From Haematobia irritans (taxonomy: Eukaryota > Arthropoda > Insecta > Diptera > Muscidae): a stretch of 64,000 nt of DNA. Numbering within the stretch: the first letter of the stretch is position 1; each line of letters opens with the position of its first letter. Both the position numbers and the translations under genes were made by a program. Below the pieces are notes generated by a model. It worked only from the letters and a program-made list of their open reading frames with translations. It ran no database searches and was not told the DNA's origin. The stretch covers positions 50,472,066-50,536,065 of the forward strand of contig NC_134400.1 in the NCBI RefSeq assembly GCF_050003625.1, in the 5' to 3' direction. This document shows, piece after piece, positions 34,641-47,077 of this stretch.

Positions 34641-35500
34641 TTGCTATAACTCAATCCCAGAGAATAGACATTAACGACCGAATATTTTGGTTTCAATTTC
34701 GGTAGCTTCCGCGAAATGTCTTCGGTTGTATTCTATAGTCACACATGTATGCAATATGACAAAGGAACTTTTGTAAATCGTTACATTTGAAATATTCAAC
34801 CATGCGAGTTCTCTGTTTCACTAACTGCCACTCGTGGTTACCAAAAGTCCTATGTATACTGCAAACCTTGCCACATTATTAAAAGCGAGCTACACAGAAT
34901 AGTTAAATAAACAATGACACAAAAAATAAATAAATTTAAATAAAATGCGATTTAGACATGCAACTTAGTCCCCAACTTACAAAACATGGGACATGCCACA
35001 AACAGCAAACAGTGGCAAATGTCAGTTCCATTTGTTGTGGACGACAACAGGAGTACGACGATGACGTTTCTGGGCAAGCTTTCACATCATCCGAATGCCA
35101 TATATACCCCCGCGGTAGTATCCACAAAAAGTACGAGAAAGCAATTGTTTCAGTTTTTTGGTTTATTTGAGTTTACGTTGATTTTGTGAAGTAAAATCAG
35201 ATACCAGGTAATTTATAAAGTTTTTTCGTGTCCGTGTGTATATGGTTACACAAATCCTGGGCATACATATTTTAGCTGATTATAACCATGAGTACAGTGA
35301 AGTTTAAATGATTAGAGACAGGATGTGCTAAACTTCATTCACATCCACGCAAAGAGAATATAATTTGTTCTGGAACGTAATTTTATACCAGCGAAATAGA
35401 CCGATAAGAGATAAGAATATTCGGAAACGGTACCTGCATTCTTTATGTTCTTTTTCTACAACATTTTTTTGTGTGCTTATTATAAATAAGGGCAAGTTTC
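34641..35500. other. Unassigned DNA, locally less AT-rich
   Basis: 34950-35120 is less AT-rich than its surroundings and has open frames on both strands (34936-35127 minus; 34958-35170 plus), none with a domain I recognise. It could include a host exon or a decayed element; I call neither. Confidence 0.3.
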
Positions 35501-35729
35501 AAGCTTTATATCAGCTATTTTACTCCAGCACCCAGCAAACGAGCGTTGTCAAGAAATCAATGTAAATATTCTTTTTGGATCCGGAAGTGGAGCAAAATTG
35601 TCTCAGAAGCGATACAAGCTTTATATCAGCTATTTTACTCCAGCACCCAGCAAACGAGCGTCGTCAAGAAATTAATGTAAAAATTCTTTTTGGATCCGGA
35701 AGTGCAGCAAAATTGTCTCAGAAGCGACA
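35501..35729 (+). repeat. 115-bp tandem duplication of a MITE end
   Basis: Two adjacent units (35501-35615, 35616-35729) about 95% identical. Each contains CACCCAGCAAACGAGCG and GGATCCGGAAGTG, diverged versions of the CCCAGC MITE end followed by GGAAGTGGTGCAAAATTG. Confidence 0.85.
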
Positions 35730-36375
35730 CATTTTATACTAGGGAAAAAGTTTTTAAGCATCTTTTTAATTAATTTCGTATCAATTCTGTGATGATAATT
35801 CAATATTTTCGATTCCATTTAAGAAACAGGATAATCCAAAAAAAAAAAATAAAAACCTTTTGATTCTATGCTATTTGATAGACAGCGAAATCTAAAATTT
35901 TAAATTTATTGCGAAACAAAGGACCTCAAAAGAAAATCTTGTGAAGTGAACATAATGCGGAGCTCAGGCTACCATCGCGGACAGCAGTTGATGGATCGCT
36001 GGACGACTTCTAGGGTCAGCTGTGAAAAATAAGCAGCCCCCAACCAAGAGGGAGCGGCAAAGACTAAGTACTTGCTATAAAAAGAAATATATCCGTGGAT
36101 GTGTTTTGCGACATGGCGATCGGATGCCGCCAGTTAAGTAGGCATCATCCCACAAGGGTGCAATGGAGTGATGCCCTCGTGGACTCCTTTATCAAACACG
36201 GAGAAAATAGGAATGATATTGGCACGGAATTACGAACATGGACTATGATTTGAACTATAGATCGGAATAGAAGTAATGCGCCGACATTTGTGGCTGTCAG
36301 GCTAATATCATAATACAATGTCGGACGAGAGCAGGATTTTTCCGTCGTGAGTGTGAGTATAATATTACTCACGTG
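35730..36375. other. Unassigned DNA with a possible decayed coding segment
   Basis: 35950-36320 is less AT-rich and contains short open frames, but no protein family is recognisable. A LINE remnant is possible. Confidence 0.25.
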
Positions 36376-37496
36376 CACACCTCCAGGTCAAATCTGAGGA
36401 TCGGTTTTTTGGGGGCTATATACCATTTTTATTTGGTTGTTAGAGAACATATACTAACACCACGTGTCAAATTTCAACCGGATCGGATAAGTTTTGCTCC
36501 TATTAGTGGCCCCGAAGGTCAAATCTGGCGATCGGTTTATATGGGGGCTACACAGAAAAAAATTTCACGAAAAATTAAAAAAAATAAAAATAATTGTATA
36601 ATTAGAAAAATTTTCCAATTAAAATTTTAATTGAGTTTTAAAAAATATTCAATTAAAAATTTAATTGAATCAACAAATTTTTTAATTGAAACAAAAATCA
36701 ATCAAGAAAATTAATAGTATCAATTAATTTTTTAATTGGATCAATTAATTTTTTAATTGATACTATCATTTCTGTGATTGAAGACATTTCAATTAAAATT
36801 AATTAGATCAATTAATTTCGTGATTGAATCAGAAATTTTTTTTTCGTGTACTTATAATTATAGACCAGTTTTTGCATGGTTGTTAGAGACCATATACTTA
36901 CAACACGTACCGAATTTCAACCGGATCGGATGAAGTTTGCTCCTCCAAGAGGCTCCGCAATCCCAATCTGGGCATCGGTTTATATGGGGACTATACGTAA
37001 AAGTGGTCCGATATGGCCCATTTGCAATACCATTCGACCTACATCAATAAAAACTACTTATGCCAAGTTTCAAGTCGATAACTTGTTTCGTTCGGAAGTT
37101 AGCGAGATTTCAAAAGACGGACGGACATATATACCCCCGTAAAAAATTGTATGTGCAATGTCTAAATTCAGCGAAAAAAATGCAAATGATGTACAATGCA
37201 CATGTAACTATTTTCTATTGAACTTCTAACTTTCACTACAAATTTCATATAACGGTACATTGAATTGGTGTCTAGCGACAAAATCGCTAATAATAATCAT
37301 AGCATAGAGTCACCTAAACATCGTTAAAAAGAACATTTTTAAGTACCGTTATTTTCGTCCAAAAGAGAAATGAAACAATTGTTGCACATATATTTATTTT
37401 ACAGAGGTACTTTAAAGGGTCTTAGAGAAATATTTCGATGTGTTACAAACGGAATGACAAAGTTAATATACCCCCCATTCCTATGGTGGAGGGTAT
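36376..37496 (-). mobile_element. HINE type A, 5' half (with MITE insertion)
   Basis: Minus-oriented. It ends with the 5' hairpin (CCTATGGTGGAGGGTATA at 37478-37495), includes a GGACGGACA remnant near 37120, a foreign block shared with 10395-10670, then 153-bp-type units. The part from 36981 onward is duplicated in the left arm; 36376-36980 is not, so the inner breakpoint of the right arm falls inside this HINE. Confidence 0.7.
36551..36848. mobile_element. AATTAA-type palindromic MITE
   Basis: 298 bp, ends CACAGAAAAAAATTTCACG and AATTTTTTTTTCGTG, TA on both sides (36549-36550, 36849-36850) inside a HINE where other copies read GGGCTATATATAATTAT. Filled with short palindromes of the form AATTAATTTTTTAATTG. 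Relatives at 53187 and 61551. Confidence 0.82.
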
Positions 37497-37502
37497 AAAA
37501 AC

Positions 37503-37755
37503 AAAAGGGGTCAAGGGAACGCCCCGATGCCGCCATTATAAAGCCCAGTGATGGGCACAGTTATGCGGATGTGTTTAGAAGTTTGAGGGATAAAGTGAAT
37601 CCAAGGAAAGCTGAGGTGGCAGTTCAAGCAGTTCGGAGGAGTTATGCTGGATCCATTCTATTAGTGATGGGAAAAGGGGGAGACAAAGAGATCTTCCGCG
37701 AAACTATCTCTGGCACACTGAAGGATAAGGCCGTTGTACAGACCATTGAAACTTG
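37503..37755 (+). pseudogene. LINE ORF1 (gag-like) fragment
   Basis: Same fragment as 10074-10311, readable upstream to GSRERPDAAIIKPSDG. The 61-codon translations are identical in the two arms. It lies between a HINE 5' end on the left and HINE interior on the right. Confidence 0.7.
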
Positions 37756-38990
37756 ACACAAGTAGTTGTTATTGATGTACGTCGGATGGTATTGTAAATG
37801 GGCCATATTAGACCTCTTTTACGTATGGCCCCCATATAAACCGACGCCCAGGTTTGGCTTGCGGAGCCTCTTAGAAAAGCAAACTTTATCCGATTCGGTT
37901 GAAATTTGGTAGTGTTGTAAGCATATGGTATCGAACAACCACGCCAAAGTTGGTCAATATCGGTATATAGTTATAGATAGCCGATCCCCAATCACACAAA
38001 AATTGGTCCAACCAAAACTAATCCACCAAAATGTTCTTGCTATAGAATATTGTGTCAAAATTTTATTTCTATAGAAAATTTTGTCAAAATTTATTTCTAT
38101 AGAAAATATTGTCAAAATTTTATTTCTATAGAAAAATTTTTCAAAAGTTTATTTGTTTTCTATACAAATAAAATTTTGACATTTGTCAAAATTTTATTTC
38201 TATAGAAATGTTTGTCAAAATTTTAAATAAAATTCTTTATTTTCCCAAGCTTGAGATCTATTTGTTTTTATTATTTTCAAAATAAATCAAAATTTTATTT
38301 CTATAGAAAATTTTGTCAAAATTGTATTTCTATAGAACATTTTATCAAATTTTTATTTCTATAGAAAATATTGCCAAAATTGTATTTCTATAGAAAATTT
38401 TGTCAAAATTTTATTTCTATAGAAAATATTGTCAAAATTTTATTTCTATAGAAAAATTTGTCAATATTTTATTTCTATAGAAAATGTTGTCAAAATTTTG
38501 TCGCTATAGACAATTTTGTCAAAATTTTATTTGTTTTCTATACAAATAAAATGTTGACATTTGTCAAAATTTTATTTCTATAGAAATGTTTGTCAAAATT
38601 TTAAATAAAATTCTTTATTTTCCCAAGCTTGAGATCTATTTGTTTTTATTATTTTCAAAATAAATCAAAATTTTATTTCTATAGAAAATTTTTTCAAAAT
38701 TTTATTTCTATAGAAAATATTGTCAAAATTTTATTTCTATAGAAAATGTTGTCAAAATTTTATTTCTATAGAAAATTTTGTCAAAATTTTATTTCTATAG
38801 AACATGTTGTCAAACTGAATTATATACGTATTTAACCGGCCTTTTGTAGTTTAATATATGCCACGTTTATAAGACGGTGTTAGGAAGTTTTAAGATACCT
38901 TGCCATCGGCAAGTGTTACCTCAACCCAAGTAATTCGATTGTGGATGATAGTCTTTTGTAGAATTTCATGGAAACATTCTTAAAGCATAA
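37756..38990 (+). mobile_element. HINE type A, 3' two-thirds, with minisatellite
   Basis: Mirror of 8850-10073, including the 29-bp minisatellite at 38030-38815 and the block TACCTTGCCATCGGCAAGTG near 38898. Confidence 0.7.
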
Positions 38991-40908
38991 TAATTCCATG
39001 AACTAGAATTAAATCGGCTTTAGTGAAATATAGGATTCGCTTTTTTTTGAGTGTAGGATCAATAAAATTAAAATTAGAATACAGATCACATTAATGAAAT
39101 TTTCATTCTCTTTTCGCTGTATAGAATAAAGTTATTCACGTATAAACTAATGCCAGTTTAAAAAGCCAAATTATAATGGATACTCCAAAATAAAATCTGT
39201 TTTCTTAATCCAAAAACAAAAATTGAAACAAGAGATGCTAAATCCTCAAAGAAGTCTTAGCCTATATTTGAAGCGTTTTTATCTTAAATATCAAAATTCA
39301 ATAATTCGTCTAATTTAAGGATGATTTCTTTAAATCTAAAATGTGTTTATTTACTTTAAAGAAAATTTGTCTCAGTTCAAAGGCATGTGTCTTTAACGAA
39401 GGGACGCGAATTTCCAAAATTTGTGTGCTATGAAAACAATTTTTAAAGCAAAGATTATAAACTTTATTTTAATTAAAATTTCATTATTTTAAAGAAATGT
39501 GTCCTTAATATTTTGTAAATTGCACATCCTAAAATGTAGGTTGCGTAATCTTTAATATCAGTGAAAGGTAGCCAACGCGAACCACCCGAAAATCTTTGCT
39601 TATTCTAAAATTTTATGTTATTTTAAAAATTAATTTTTGATTTTTAAGTTTAAGTAGAGACTTAAATACTCTATAGCTAAACCAAGTAATGTTTAATGAA
39701 ATCGTAGATATAAAGGTTAAAATAAAGAGAATTTTGAATTAAATTCGTACACCCAAAAAAAAGTGAACCCACCACGGAAGAAAATGTAGGTTTATTTTAG
39801 AAAATTTTAACTAAAATAGTTTTCTAATTGCAACATGTTACAAATAAGTTTATAATTTTTGTCAAATTGAAGAAAATTTATTAAAAATAATTAATTTTTT
39901 TCTGGTATGTAAGAAAATTTCTTATGTTGAAGGAAAAAAATGGATTTAAAAATTGTTAAAATGTCTTTAGCGCTGTACGAAGTTCAACACAGGTAAAATT
40001 TTAGTAAAATTTACTCATTTGAGAGAATTATGAACTCAATTTAAGCAAACATCTGCCATTTTAGGAAAATATGAACTAATTTATTTTTTAGTAAAATTGT
40101 GCACTATATTTGTATACAACTTTTTTTCTTATTTTTAGTTCACATCATTAAAGTTAGCAAAAAATTATTCAAATAAGGAACATTTGCTCATATTGTGCAA
40201 AATCTAACTAAAGTCAACTAATCTTCATGAACTAAAATAAAGTTTAGTTGGCATTAGAGCCCCTTTTTTCTGGGTGTATATACAGTTTATTTTGACGTTC
40301 ACTGTATATCACAAATTTAATAAAATAATGCCTATATTTAAAGCTAAATAGGTTATCTAAATAGCTATTCTTTGGCTCCTAATCAATACCCAAAACCTTA
40401 AGAAAATCAAAATTGTTGGACCCAATTTTTTTTATGGGTGCACGCGTAACTAATACCATTTTGCTGATTTCCAGAAAATCAGATCAATTTCTTATTCTGA
40501 GCACAGTTATCAAATCTAGGGTTATTTTTATGACTTTGGCATCCTGCTTTTCGCTTACTATGGTATTCTTGTATTCAAATCCCTAACTATTGCATACATT
40601 GTTAATTCTTGGACTGTGTACGATAATACTGAAGAATATTTTGCAAATATTAACGCATTCATACAAACGGAAAAAAGCTCCAACCCTAAAGTCCACATTT
40701 CACTACTACTTGCAATGTAATTTTCCTTCCCCAGGGTGTAATTGTCGAAACTACCAGCACATCTAATCGCCTTCTTGCCCGAATTGTCATTTTCAAATAC
40801 AACCCAATATTTGTGCAACTGATAAACTTTTGATGTTTGCTCACCAAATGGATAACAAAGAAAACAATAAATATATATATGGGACCAGGATATATATATA
40901 TTTTCATA
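38991..40908. other. Non-coding arm DNA (mirror of 7435-8849)
   Basis: Matches the left arm apart from the 527-bp MITE at 39750-40276. The frame at 40558-40818 matches the left-arm ORF from HKYWVVFENDNSG onward but lacks its upstream part; no recognised domain. Confidence 0.4.
39750..40276. mobile_element. CACCCA-type MITE
   Basis: 527 bp, ends CACCCAAAAAAAAGTG and CCTTTTTTCTGGGTG, TA at 39748-39749 and 40277-40278. The left arm has the undisturbed single TA at 8065-8066. Non-coding, AT-rich, with AGTTCA-type words. Confidence 0.88.
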
Positions 40909-43002
40909 ATGAAGTAAAGTAGAAAGTCGGGCGGGGCCGACTATATCATACCCTAAACCACCCTTACTGAATTAGTAATCATAAACATTTGTGTGGTAAC
41001 ATTGATATAGGTCTGGGAGATAAACCGCAGTTGCATATTTAAGAAAATTAAGGGGTACATGTTTATGGGTGCTTTGTCTCAATCTGAGTATAGCTCATAG
41101 TCAATCTTGCCAGGGAAAATATTCGGTTTACCCTGCAAGGACAAAAAAAGTTCCCTACTTTCCCATACAATTTTCCCTTCAATATTTTTCGTTAAATTTA
41201 AAAAATTTTACAAAACAAAAATGGTTCTAAGTACTTTATTATCTTAAAACATGAATATGCAACGTATATAACTTAGAATATAAATTTGTATTACCACCAC
41301 GGTTGCCACAGTTGGTAGAATTCTACCCAAAACAGTAATCTTTTTTGTTAAATCTCTATAAAAATAAAATTTTGACAATAAATTCTATAGAAATAAAATT
41401 TAGAGAAAAATTCCATAGAAATAAAACTTTGAGAAAATTTTTTATAGAAGTAATATTTTGAAAAAAAATTTTTTTAGAAATATAATTTTGAGAAAATTGT
41501 CTATAGAAATAAAATGTTGATAAAATTTTCTACAGGAATAAAGTTTTGACAACAATTTCTATAGAAATATTTGTTTGGTAGATTTGTGGTAATTTGTGGT
41601 AATCTTCAAATTTTGTTAGATTTTTTTTTGGCACTAGTGGTAACTGTTGTTACCACACATTGTTAAAGATCAAGCCTTGCCGGCTTCTAATTTCCTCCTC
41701 TAGAGCCACCAAAATGTAAAAATTATTACAAATTGTGTTGAGTGAAAATGTCCCTACATTGTGGCCCTACGTCCCTACAAGACGCTAAATATTAGAAAAA
41801 CCCTACATATAGGGAATTTCCCCTAACTTCTAGCAACACTGGTTGTTTTGATATTGCACCTACGGAGTTAGTATGCCACTAATATTGAGCCAATTAGTGT
41901 GGGTAATAAATCCAAATTTGTAAAAATCGAGCAATATTCTTATGTAAGAGCTACAAGTACGTATAAATACGATCGGCTAGTACATCAAAATTTGATATTT
42001 GAGTAACATTGGTTAATAAATAAGAGTACTATGGCCAAATTTGGGAAAATAGAGCGATGCATATATATGGAAGCTATATCTAATTCTGAACCAATTTGCA
42101 TAATATTTTTCGGTTTTGATTAATACCACAGACGGTTACCTTGTGCAAAATTTGAGTACGATTAGGTAATAAATGAGGCCTCTATGGTCAAAAATAAGGT
42201 TATTATGACCAAATTTGGCAAAATCGGGCGATACATATATATGGGAGCTATAACTAAATCTGAACCGATTTCGATGCTTTTTTGCACATACCGTTAGTAC
42301 TATAGGAGACTGGATCTAGCCAACTTTGAGTAAGATCGGTTAATAAATAAGGGTTCTATGGCCAAATTTGGGAAAATCGGGCTATACATATATATGGGGA
42401 GCTATATCTAAATCTTAACCGATTTCGATGTTTTTTTGCACATATAGTAAGTGCTATAGAAGACTACATTTAGCCAAATTTGGGTAAGATCGGTTGATAA
42501 ATAAGGGTTTTATGGCCAAATTTAGAAAAATCGGGCGGTACATATATATGAGAGCTATAGCTAAATCTGAACCGATTTCGATAAAATTTTGCAGACTTGA
42601 AGGGCGGTGAAAAAGATTACCTTCTGCCAAATTTGGTGACCATCCGTTTAAAAGAAAGCGCAACGTGACCCCATTTGTCGAAATCGGGCGATACATATAT
42701 ATGGGAGCTATATCTAAATTTGATCCGATTTCTTCCAAATTCATAGCGTTCGTCCTTGTGCCCAAAAAACTCCCTGTACCAAATTTCATCAAAATCGGTT
42801 AATAATTGCGACCGGAATCCTGTGAACAACAAATACATGGACAGACGGACGGACGCACGGACACCAAGCGCTACATCGACTCCGGAGGTGATTCTGAGTC
42901 GATCGGTATATATTTTATGGGGTCTAAAATCAATATTTCTGGTAGGCACATTTTTTGGCAGATCAAACTTATTATACCCTACCACTATGTGGTTTAGGGT
43001 AT
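40909..43002 (-). mobile_element. HINE type E (uninterrupted)
   Basis: Orthologue of 4409-7434 without the 976-bp insertion. 3' hairpin AGTCGGGCGGGGCCGACT at 40925-40942; 5' palindrome TATACCCTACCACTATGTGG...GGGTATA at about 42974-43003; GTCC tract complement at 42840-42860. Confidence 0.68.
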
Positions 43003-44488
43003 AAAAATTCTTCGTGTGTCATTATACCCCGCGCCACATTGTGGAACAGGGTATTATAAGTTACCCAGCAAAAAACCGTCGTCAAAAAAGTAATGAAAAT
43101 GTTCTTTTTAGATCTGGAAGTGGTGCAAAATTGACGCAGAAGCAATGAGTTTAACATGGGCTTGTCTTAGGACGGAAGTCCACCATTTCAACAGCCGGTG
43201 CACTGAATTTGCATCACTTCTTTAGGTGTGACCCGAATTCAATGTTTTGGATGTAAATTAAAAAATTATGTGATATTTTGCCAAATAAATAATTTTTATA
43301 ATTTTTTATAATTTTTAATGGATTCTAACGCTTGTCGGAAACATTTGACCTCAAATGTTTTCAAAAATTCACAAGTTTTTCAGATTGGATTTAGCATTTT
43401 TTTTCGACAAAATTTAAATGATTTGTACCATTCTATGAATTCTTACTCTATTTTTAACCTAAAGGGTGATACGGTCAAAATTTGGTCAATATAAGCTTGA
43501 CGTATTTCTTTCAATTTTACATTTAAAAACCTGAACTCCCCTCATTTTGAAGGTGTGTATGTAGAATGTTGCTCTTATTTTGATTTTGGAATTCACTCTT
43601 CAGTTGTCAAAATGCCGTCCAAGCAAGAAGAGCAGCGTATCAAAATTTTGCTCGCGCATCTCGAAAATCCGAGCTACTCGCACGCAAAGCTGACAAAATC
43701 GCTAAAAGTTGCCAAATCAACCGTTACAAATGTAATTAAAGTATTTGGGGAACGTTTGTCGACAGCCAGGAAGTCTCGATCGGGGGGAAATCGAAAACCG
43801 GAAGCCGCTGAGACGACAAAGAGAGTTGCCGCTAGTTTCAAGCGAAACCCTAACCTCTCTCTCTCCGAGATGCCGCAGCTGGGTGTATCGTCTACAACCG
43901 TGCATCGAGCCAAAAAACGAGCCGGACTATCGACTTATAAGAAGGTAGTGACTCCAAATCGCGATGATAAACAAAATACGACGGCCAAAGCGCGATCCCG
44001 GAAGCTGTACACGACGATGCTGACGAAGTTTGACTGCGTGGTAATGGACGACGAAACCTACGTCAAAGCCGACTACAAGCAGCTTCCGGGACAGGAGTTT
44101 TATACGGCAAAAGGAAGGGGAAAGGTAGCAGATATTTTCAAGCACATAAAACTGTCAAAGTTCGCAAAGAAATATCTGGTTTGGCAAGCCATCTGTACCT
44201 GTGGCTTGAAAAGCAGCATTTTCATAGCTTCCGGGACTGCCAACCAATAAATTTACGTGAAAGAGTGTTTGAATAAACGTCTGCTGCCTTTCCTGAAGAA
44301 ACGCGGTTGTTCCGTACTGTTTTGGCCGGATTTGGCATCTTGCCATTACGGTAAAAAGGCCATGGAGTGGTACGGCGCCAACAACGTGCAGGCGGAGTGT
44401 TGGGAGAAGAACTCTCCCAACACGCCAGAGCTCCGCCCAATTGAGAAATACTGGGCTATTGTCAAGCGGAATCTAAAGAAGACCAAAA

Positions 44489-46636
44489 CAAGTATATACA
44501 GCAGTAAGTTCGGCCGGGCCGAATCTTAAATACCCACCACCATGAATCAAATATTAGGTTTTCCTTTGAAATTGCAGGGGGGGTTTGAGGACAGATCAAT
44601 CAGAGCAGTTCAACCAGTACACTTCACGAAGATAAATTTAAAGATTTTACCTATGAAGACTATGTAAGATTCTGGATTTATAAGAACCATTTTTGTTTGA
44701 GCTTTAGAGAAATCATTAACATCTTGTGTGCAAGAAAATTATAAAACAACGTCTTGACTTGAAATCTATAATCTGTAGATTTTCACCCGAGAAGTAAAAT
44801 CTGGAAATTTTACATTGAGTTTCAAGCAAATTTCATGATCGGTGCGCCACAAACAGTGAAATCGGTCTATATGGAGGCATTACCAAATGGACCGATAAAA
44901 ACTTAATCTGATACACGTTTTTGTGAGCCTAAAATACCAGAATTTTTACAATTTCAGGCAAATCGGATAAAAACTACGGTTTCTAGAAACCCAAGGAGTT
45001 AAATCGGGAAATCGTTCTTATGGGGGCTATACTAAAATATGGATCGATACTCACCGTTTTCGGCACACCTCTTTATGGCCAGAATATACCTCTAGATTTC
45101 CAATTTCAGGCAAATTGGATAAAAACTTCGGATTCTAGAAGCCCAAGAAGTAAAATCGTGAAATCGGTTTATATGGGGGCTATACCAAAACATGGGCCGA
45201 TACTCACCATTTTCGGTATACCTCTTTACGGTCCTAAAATACTTCTAGATTTCCAATTTCAGACAAATTGGGTAAAAACTACGGTTTCTATAAGCCCAAG
45301 ACCCCAAATCGGGAGGTTGGTTTATATGGGGACCATACAAAAACATGGACCGATGCTCACCATTATTAGCACACTTCGTTACGGTTCTAAAATACCTCTA
45401 GATTTTCAATTTCTTGTAAATTGAATAAAAACTTCGGATTCTAGAAGCCCTAGAAGACCAAACATGGACCGATGCTCACCATTTTTGGCACACCTCTTTA
45501 TGGTCATAAAATACCTCTAGATTTCAAAATTCAGGCAAATTGGGTAAAAACTACGGTTTCTATAAGCCCAAGACCCCAAATCGGGAGGTTGGTTTATATG
45601 GGGACCATACAAAAACATGGACCGATGCTCACCATTATTAGCACACTTCGTTACGGTTCTAAAATACCTCTAGATTTTCAATTTCTGGTAAATTGAATAA
45701 AAACTTCGGATTCTAGAAGCCCTAGAAGACCAAACATGGACCGATGCTCACCATTTTTGGCACACCTCTTTATGGTCATAAAATACCTCTAGATTTCAAA
45801 ATTCAGGCAAATTGGGTAAAAACTACGGTTTCTATAAGCCCAAGACCCCAAATCGGGAGGTTGGTTTATATGGGGACCATACAAAAACATGGACCGATGC
45901 TCACCATTATTAGCACACTTCGTTACGGTTCTAAAATACCTCTAGATTTTCAATTTCTGGTAAATTGAATAAAAACTTCGGATTCTAGAAGCCCTAGAAG
46001 ACCAAACATGGACCGATGCTCACCATTTTTGGCACACCTCTTTATGGTCATAAAATACCTCTAGATTTCAAATTTCAGGCAAATTGGATAAAAACTACGA
46101 TTTCTATAAGCCCAAGACCCCAAATCGGGAGGTCGGTTTATATGGGGACTATATCAAAACCTGGACCGATATAGCCCATCTTCGAACTTGACCTGCCTGC
46201 AGACAAAAGACGAGTTTATGCAAAGTTTCAGCACGATTGCTTCATTATTGAAGACTGTAGCGTGATTACAACAGACAGACAGACGGACATCGTTACATCG
46301 TCTTAGAATTTCTCCCTGATCAAGAATATATATACTTTATATAGTCGGAAATCGATATTTGGTTGTGTTACAAACGGAATGACAAACTTATATGCAGCCA
46401 AAGACGAGATTGTGCAAAATTTCAGCACGATTGCTTCATTATTGAAGACTGTAGCGTGATTACAACAGACAGACAGACAGACGGACAGACGGACATCGTT
46501 ATATCGTTTTAGAATTTCTCCCTGATCAAGAATATATATACTTTATATAGTCGGAAATCGATATTTCGATGTGTTACAAACGGAATGACAAACTTATAAT
46601 ACCCCCGTCACCATTCTATGGTGGTGGGTATAAAAA
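44489..46636 (-). mobile_element. Complete HINE type C inside the DD37E gene
   Basis: 2.15 kb. 3' end: (A)CAAGTATATAC, with a perfect hairpin TTCGGCC-G-GGCCGAA at 44509-44523. 5' end: hairpin with CACCATTCTATGGTGGTGGG near 46611. GTCC/GTCT tracts near 46270 and 46470. The disrupted gene reads ACCAAAA|CTGCTAAGG on the two sides, so the insertion went into an A/T run without a target duplication, as Helentron-type elements do. The coding frame of the host gene proves both boundaries. Confidence 0.82.
45270..46140 (+). repeat. Higher-order tandem repeat, 272-bp period
   Basis: About 3.2 units. The word AAAACTACGRTTTCTATAAG recurs at 45273, 45545, 45817 and 46091. Each 272-bp unit consists of a 153-bp subunit and a 119-bp subunit (TCACC marker at 45357, 45476, 45629, 45748, 45901, 46020). 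Units are almost identical, so the expansion is recent. Confidence 0.9.
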
Positions 46637-47077
46637 CTGCTAAGGACGAGCAGCAGTTCAAGAAAACTGGCTTTCTGCGGAGAAGAAGGTGGACAAGGTG
46701 GCTGTACAAAATCTGATGGCAGGTGTCAAGCGTGAGGCCCGGCAATTCGGATTTGGAAAAGCGAAAGCCTAACTGAATATTTTTCCTGAATTTTATACTA
46801 ATTGAACTTGAAAAAGAAATTTAATTTGATTTTTTAAATAAACGATTTCACCAATTTACACGCGTTTTCCCTTGACCAAATTTTGACCGTATCTCCCTTT
46901 ATTTGAAACAAAAAAAGTTAAAATTGCCCATTAAAAGTATGAAAAAACAAAGTTAAAAAACATTGAATTAAAATAACTTCCTGGGTAGTTAAAATAAAGA
47001 ACATCATTGGGAGTGCATCTTCTGGAAGTGCTTTTAATGTTGTGCCTTTGGAAGAACTTCCAAATTTTTTTGCTGGG

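Larger units (their letters stand above)
43612..46772 (+). pseudogene. DD37E transposase, interrupted
   Basis: ATG MPSKQEEQRIKILLA; two HTH regions; first catalytic Asp in VVMDDETYVKAD; a stop replaces Glu after GTANQ (44248-44250). The frame continues with LFWPDLASCHYGKKA (second Asp) and ELRPIEKYWAIVKR (Glu), 37 residues apart, which identifies the DD37E group. The HINE interrupts after VKRNLKKTK; the reading resumes at AKDEQQFKK and ends at KAKA, TAA 46770-46772. A small deletion at SEMPQLGV removes a few residues present in the other copy (RDAANKLGV). Confidence 0.88.
43462..46899 (+). mobile_element. DD37E (TRT-like) element carrying a HINE
   Basis: TIRs AAGGGTGATACGGTCAAAAT and complement, TA at 43460-43461 and 46900-46901; the left arm has the empty TA at 3954-3955. 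Without the HINE (44489-46636) it is about 1.29 kb, a full-length Tc1-type size. Confidence 0.92.
43064..47077 (-). mobile_element. CCCAGC-type MITE interrupted by the DD37E element
   Basis: Ends CCCAGCAAAAAA (43064) and TTTTTTTGCTGGG (47077), TA on both sides. Without the DD37E element and its TA duplicate it is 574 bp. Orthologue of 3774-4350. Confidence 0.87.
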
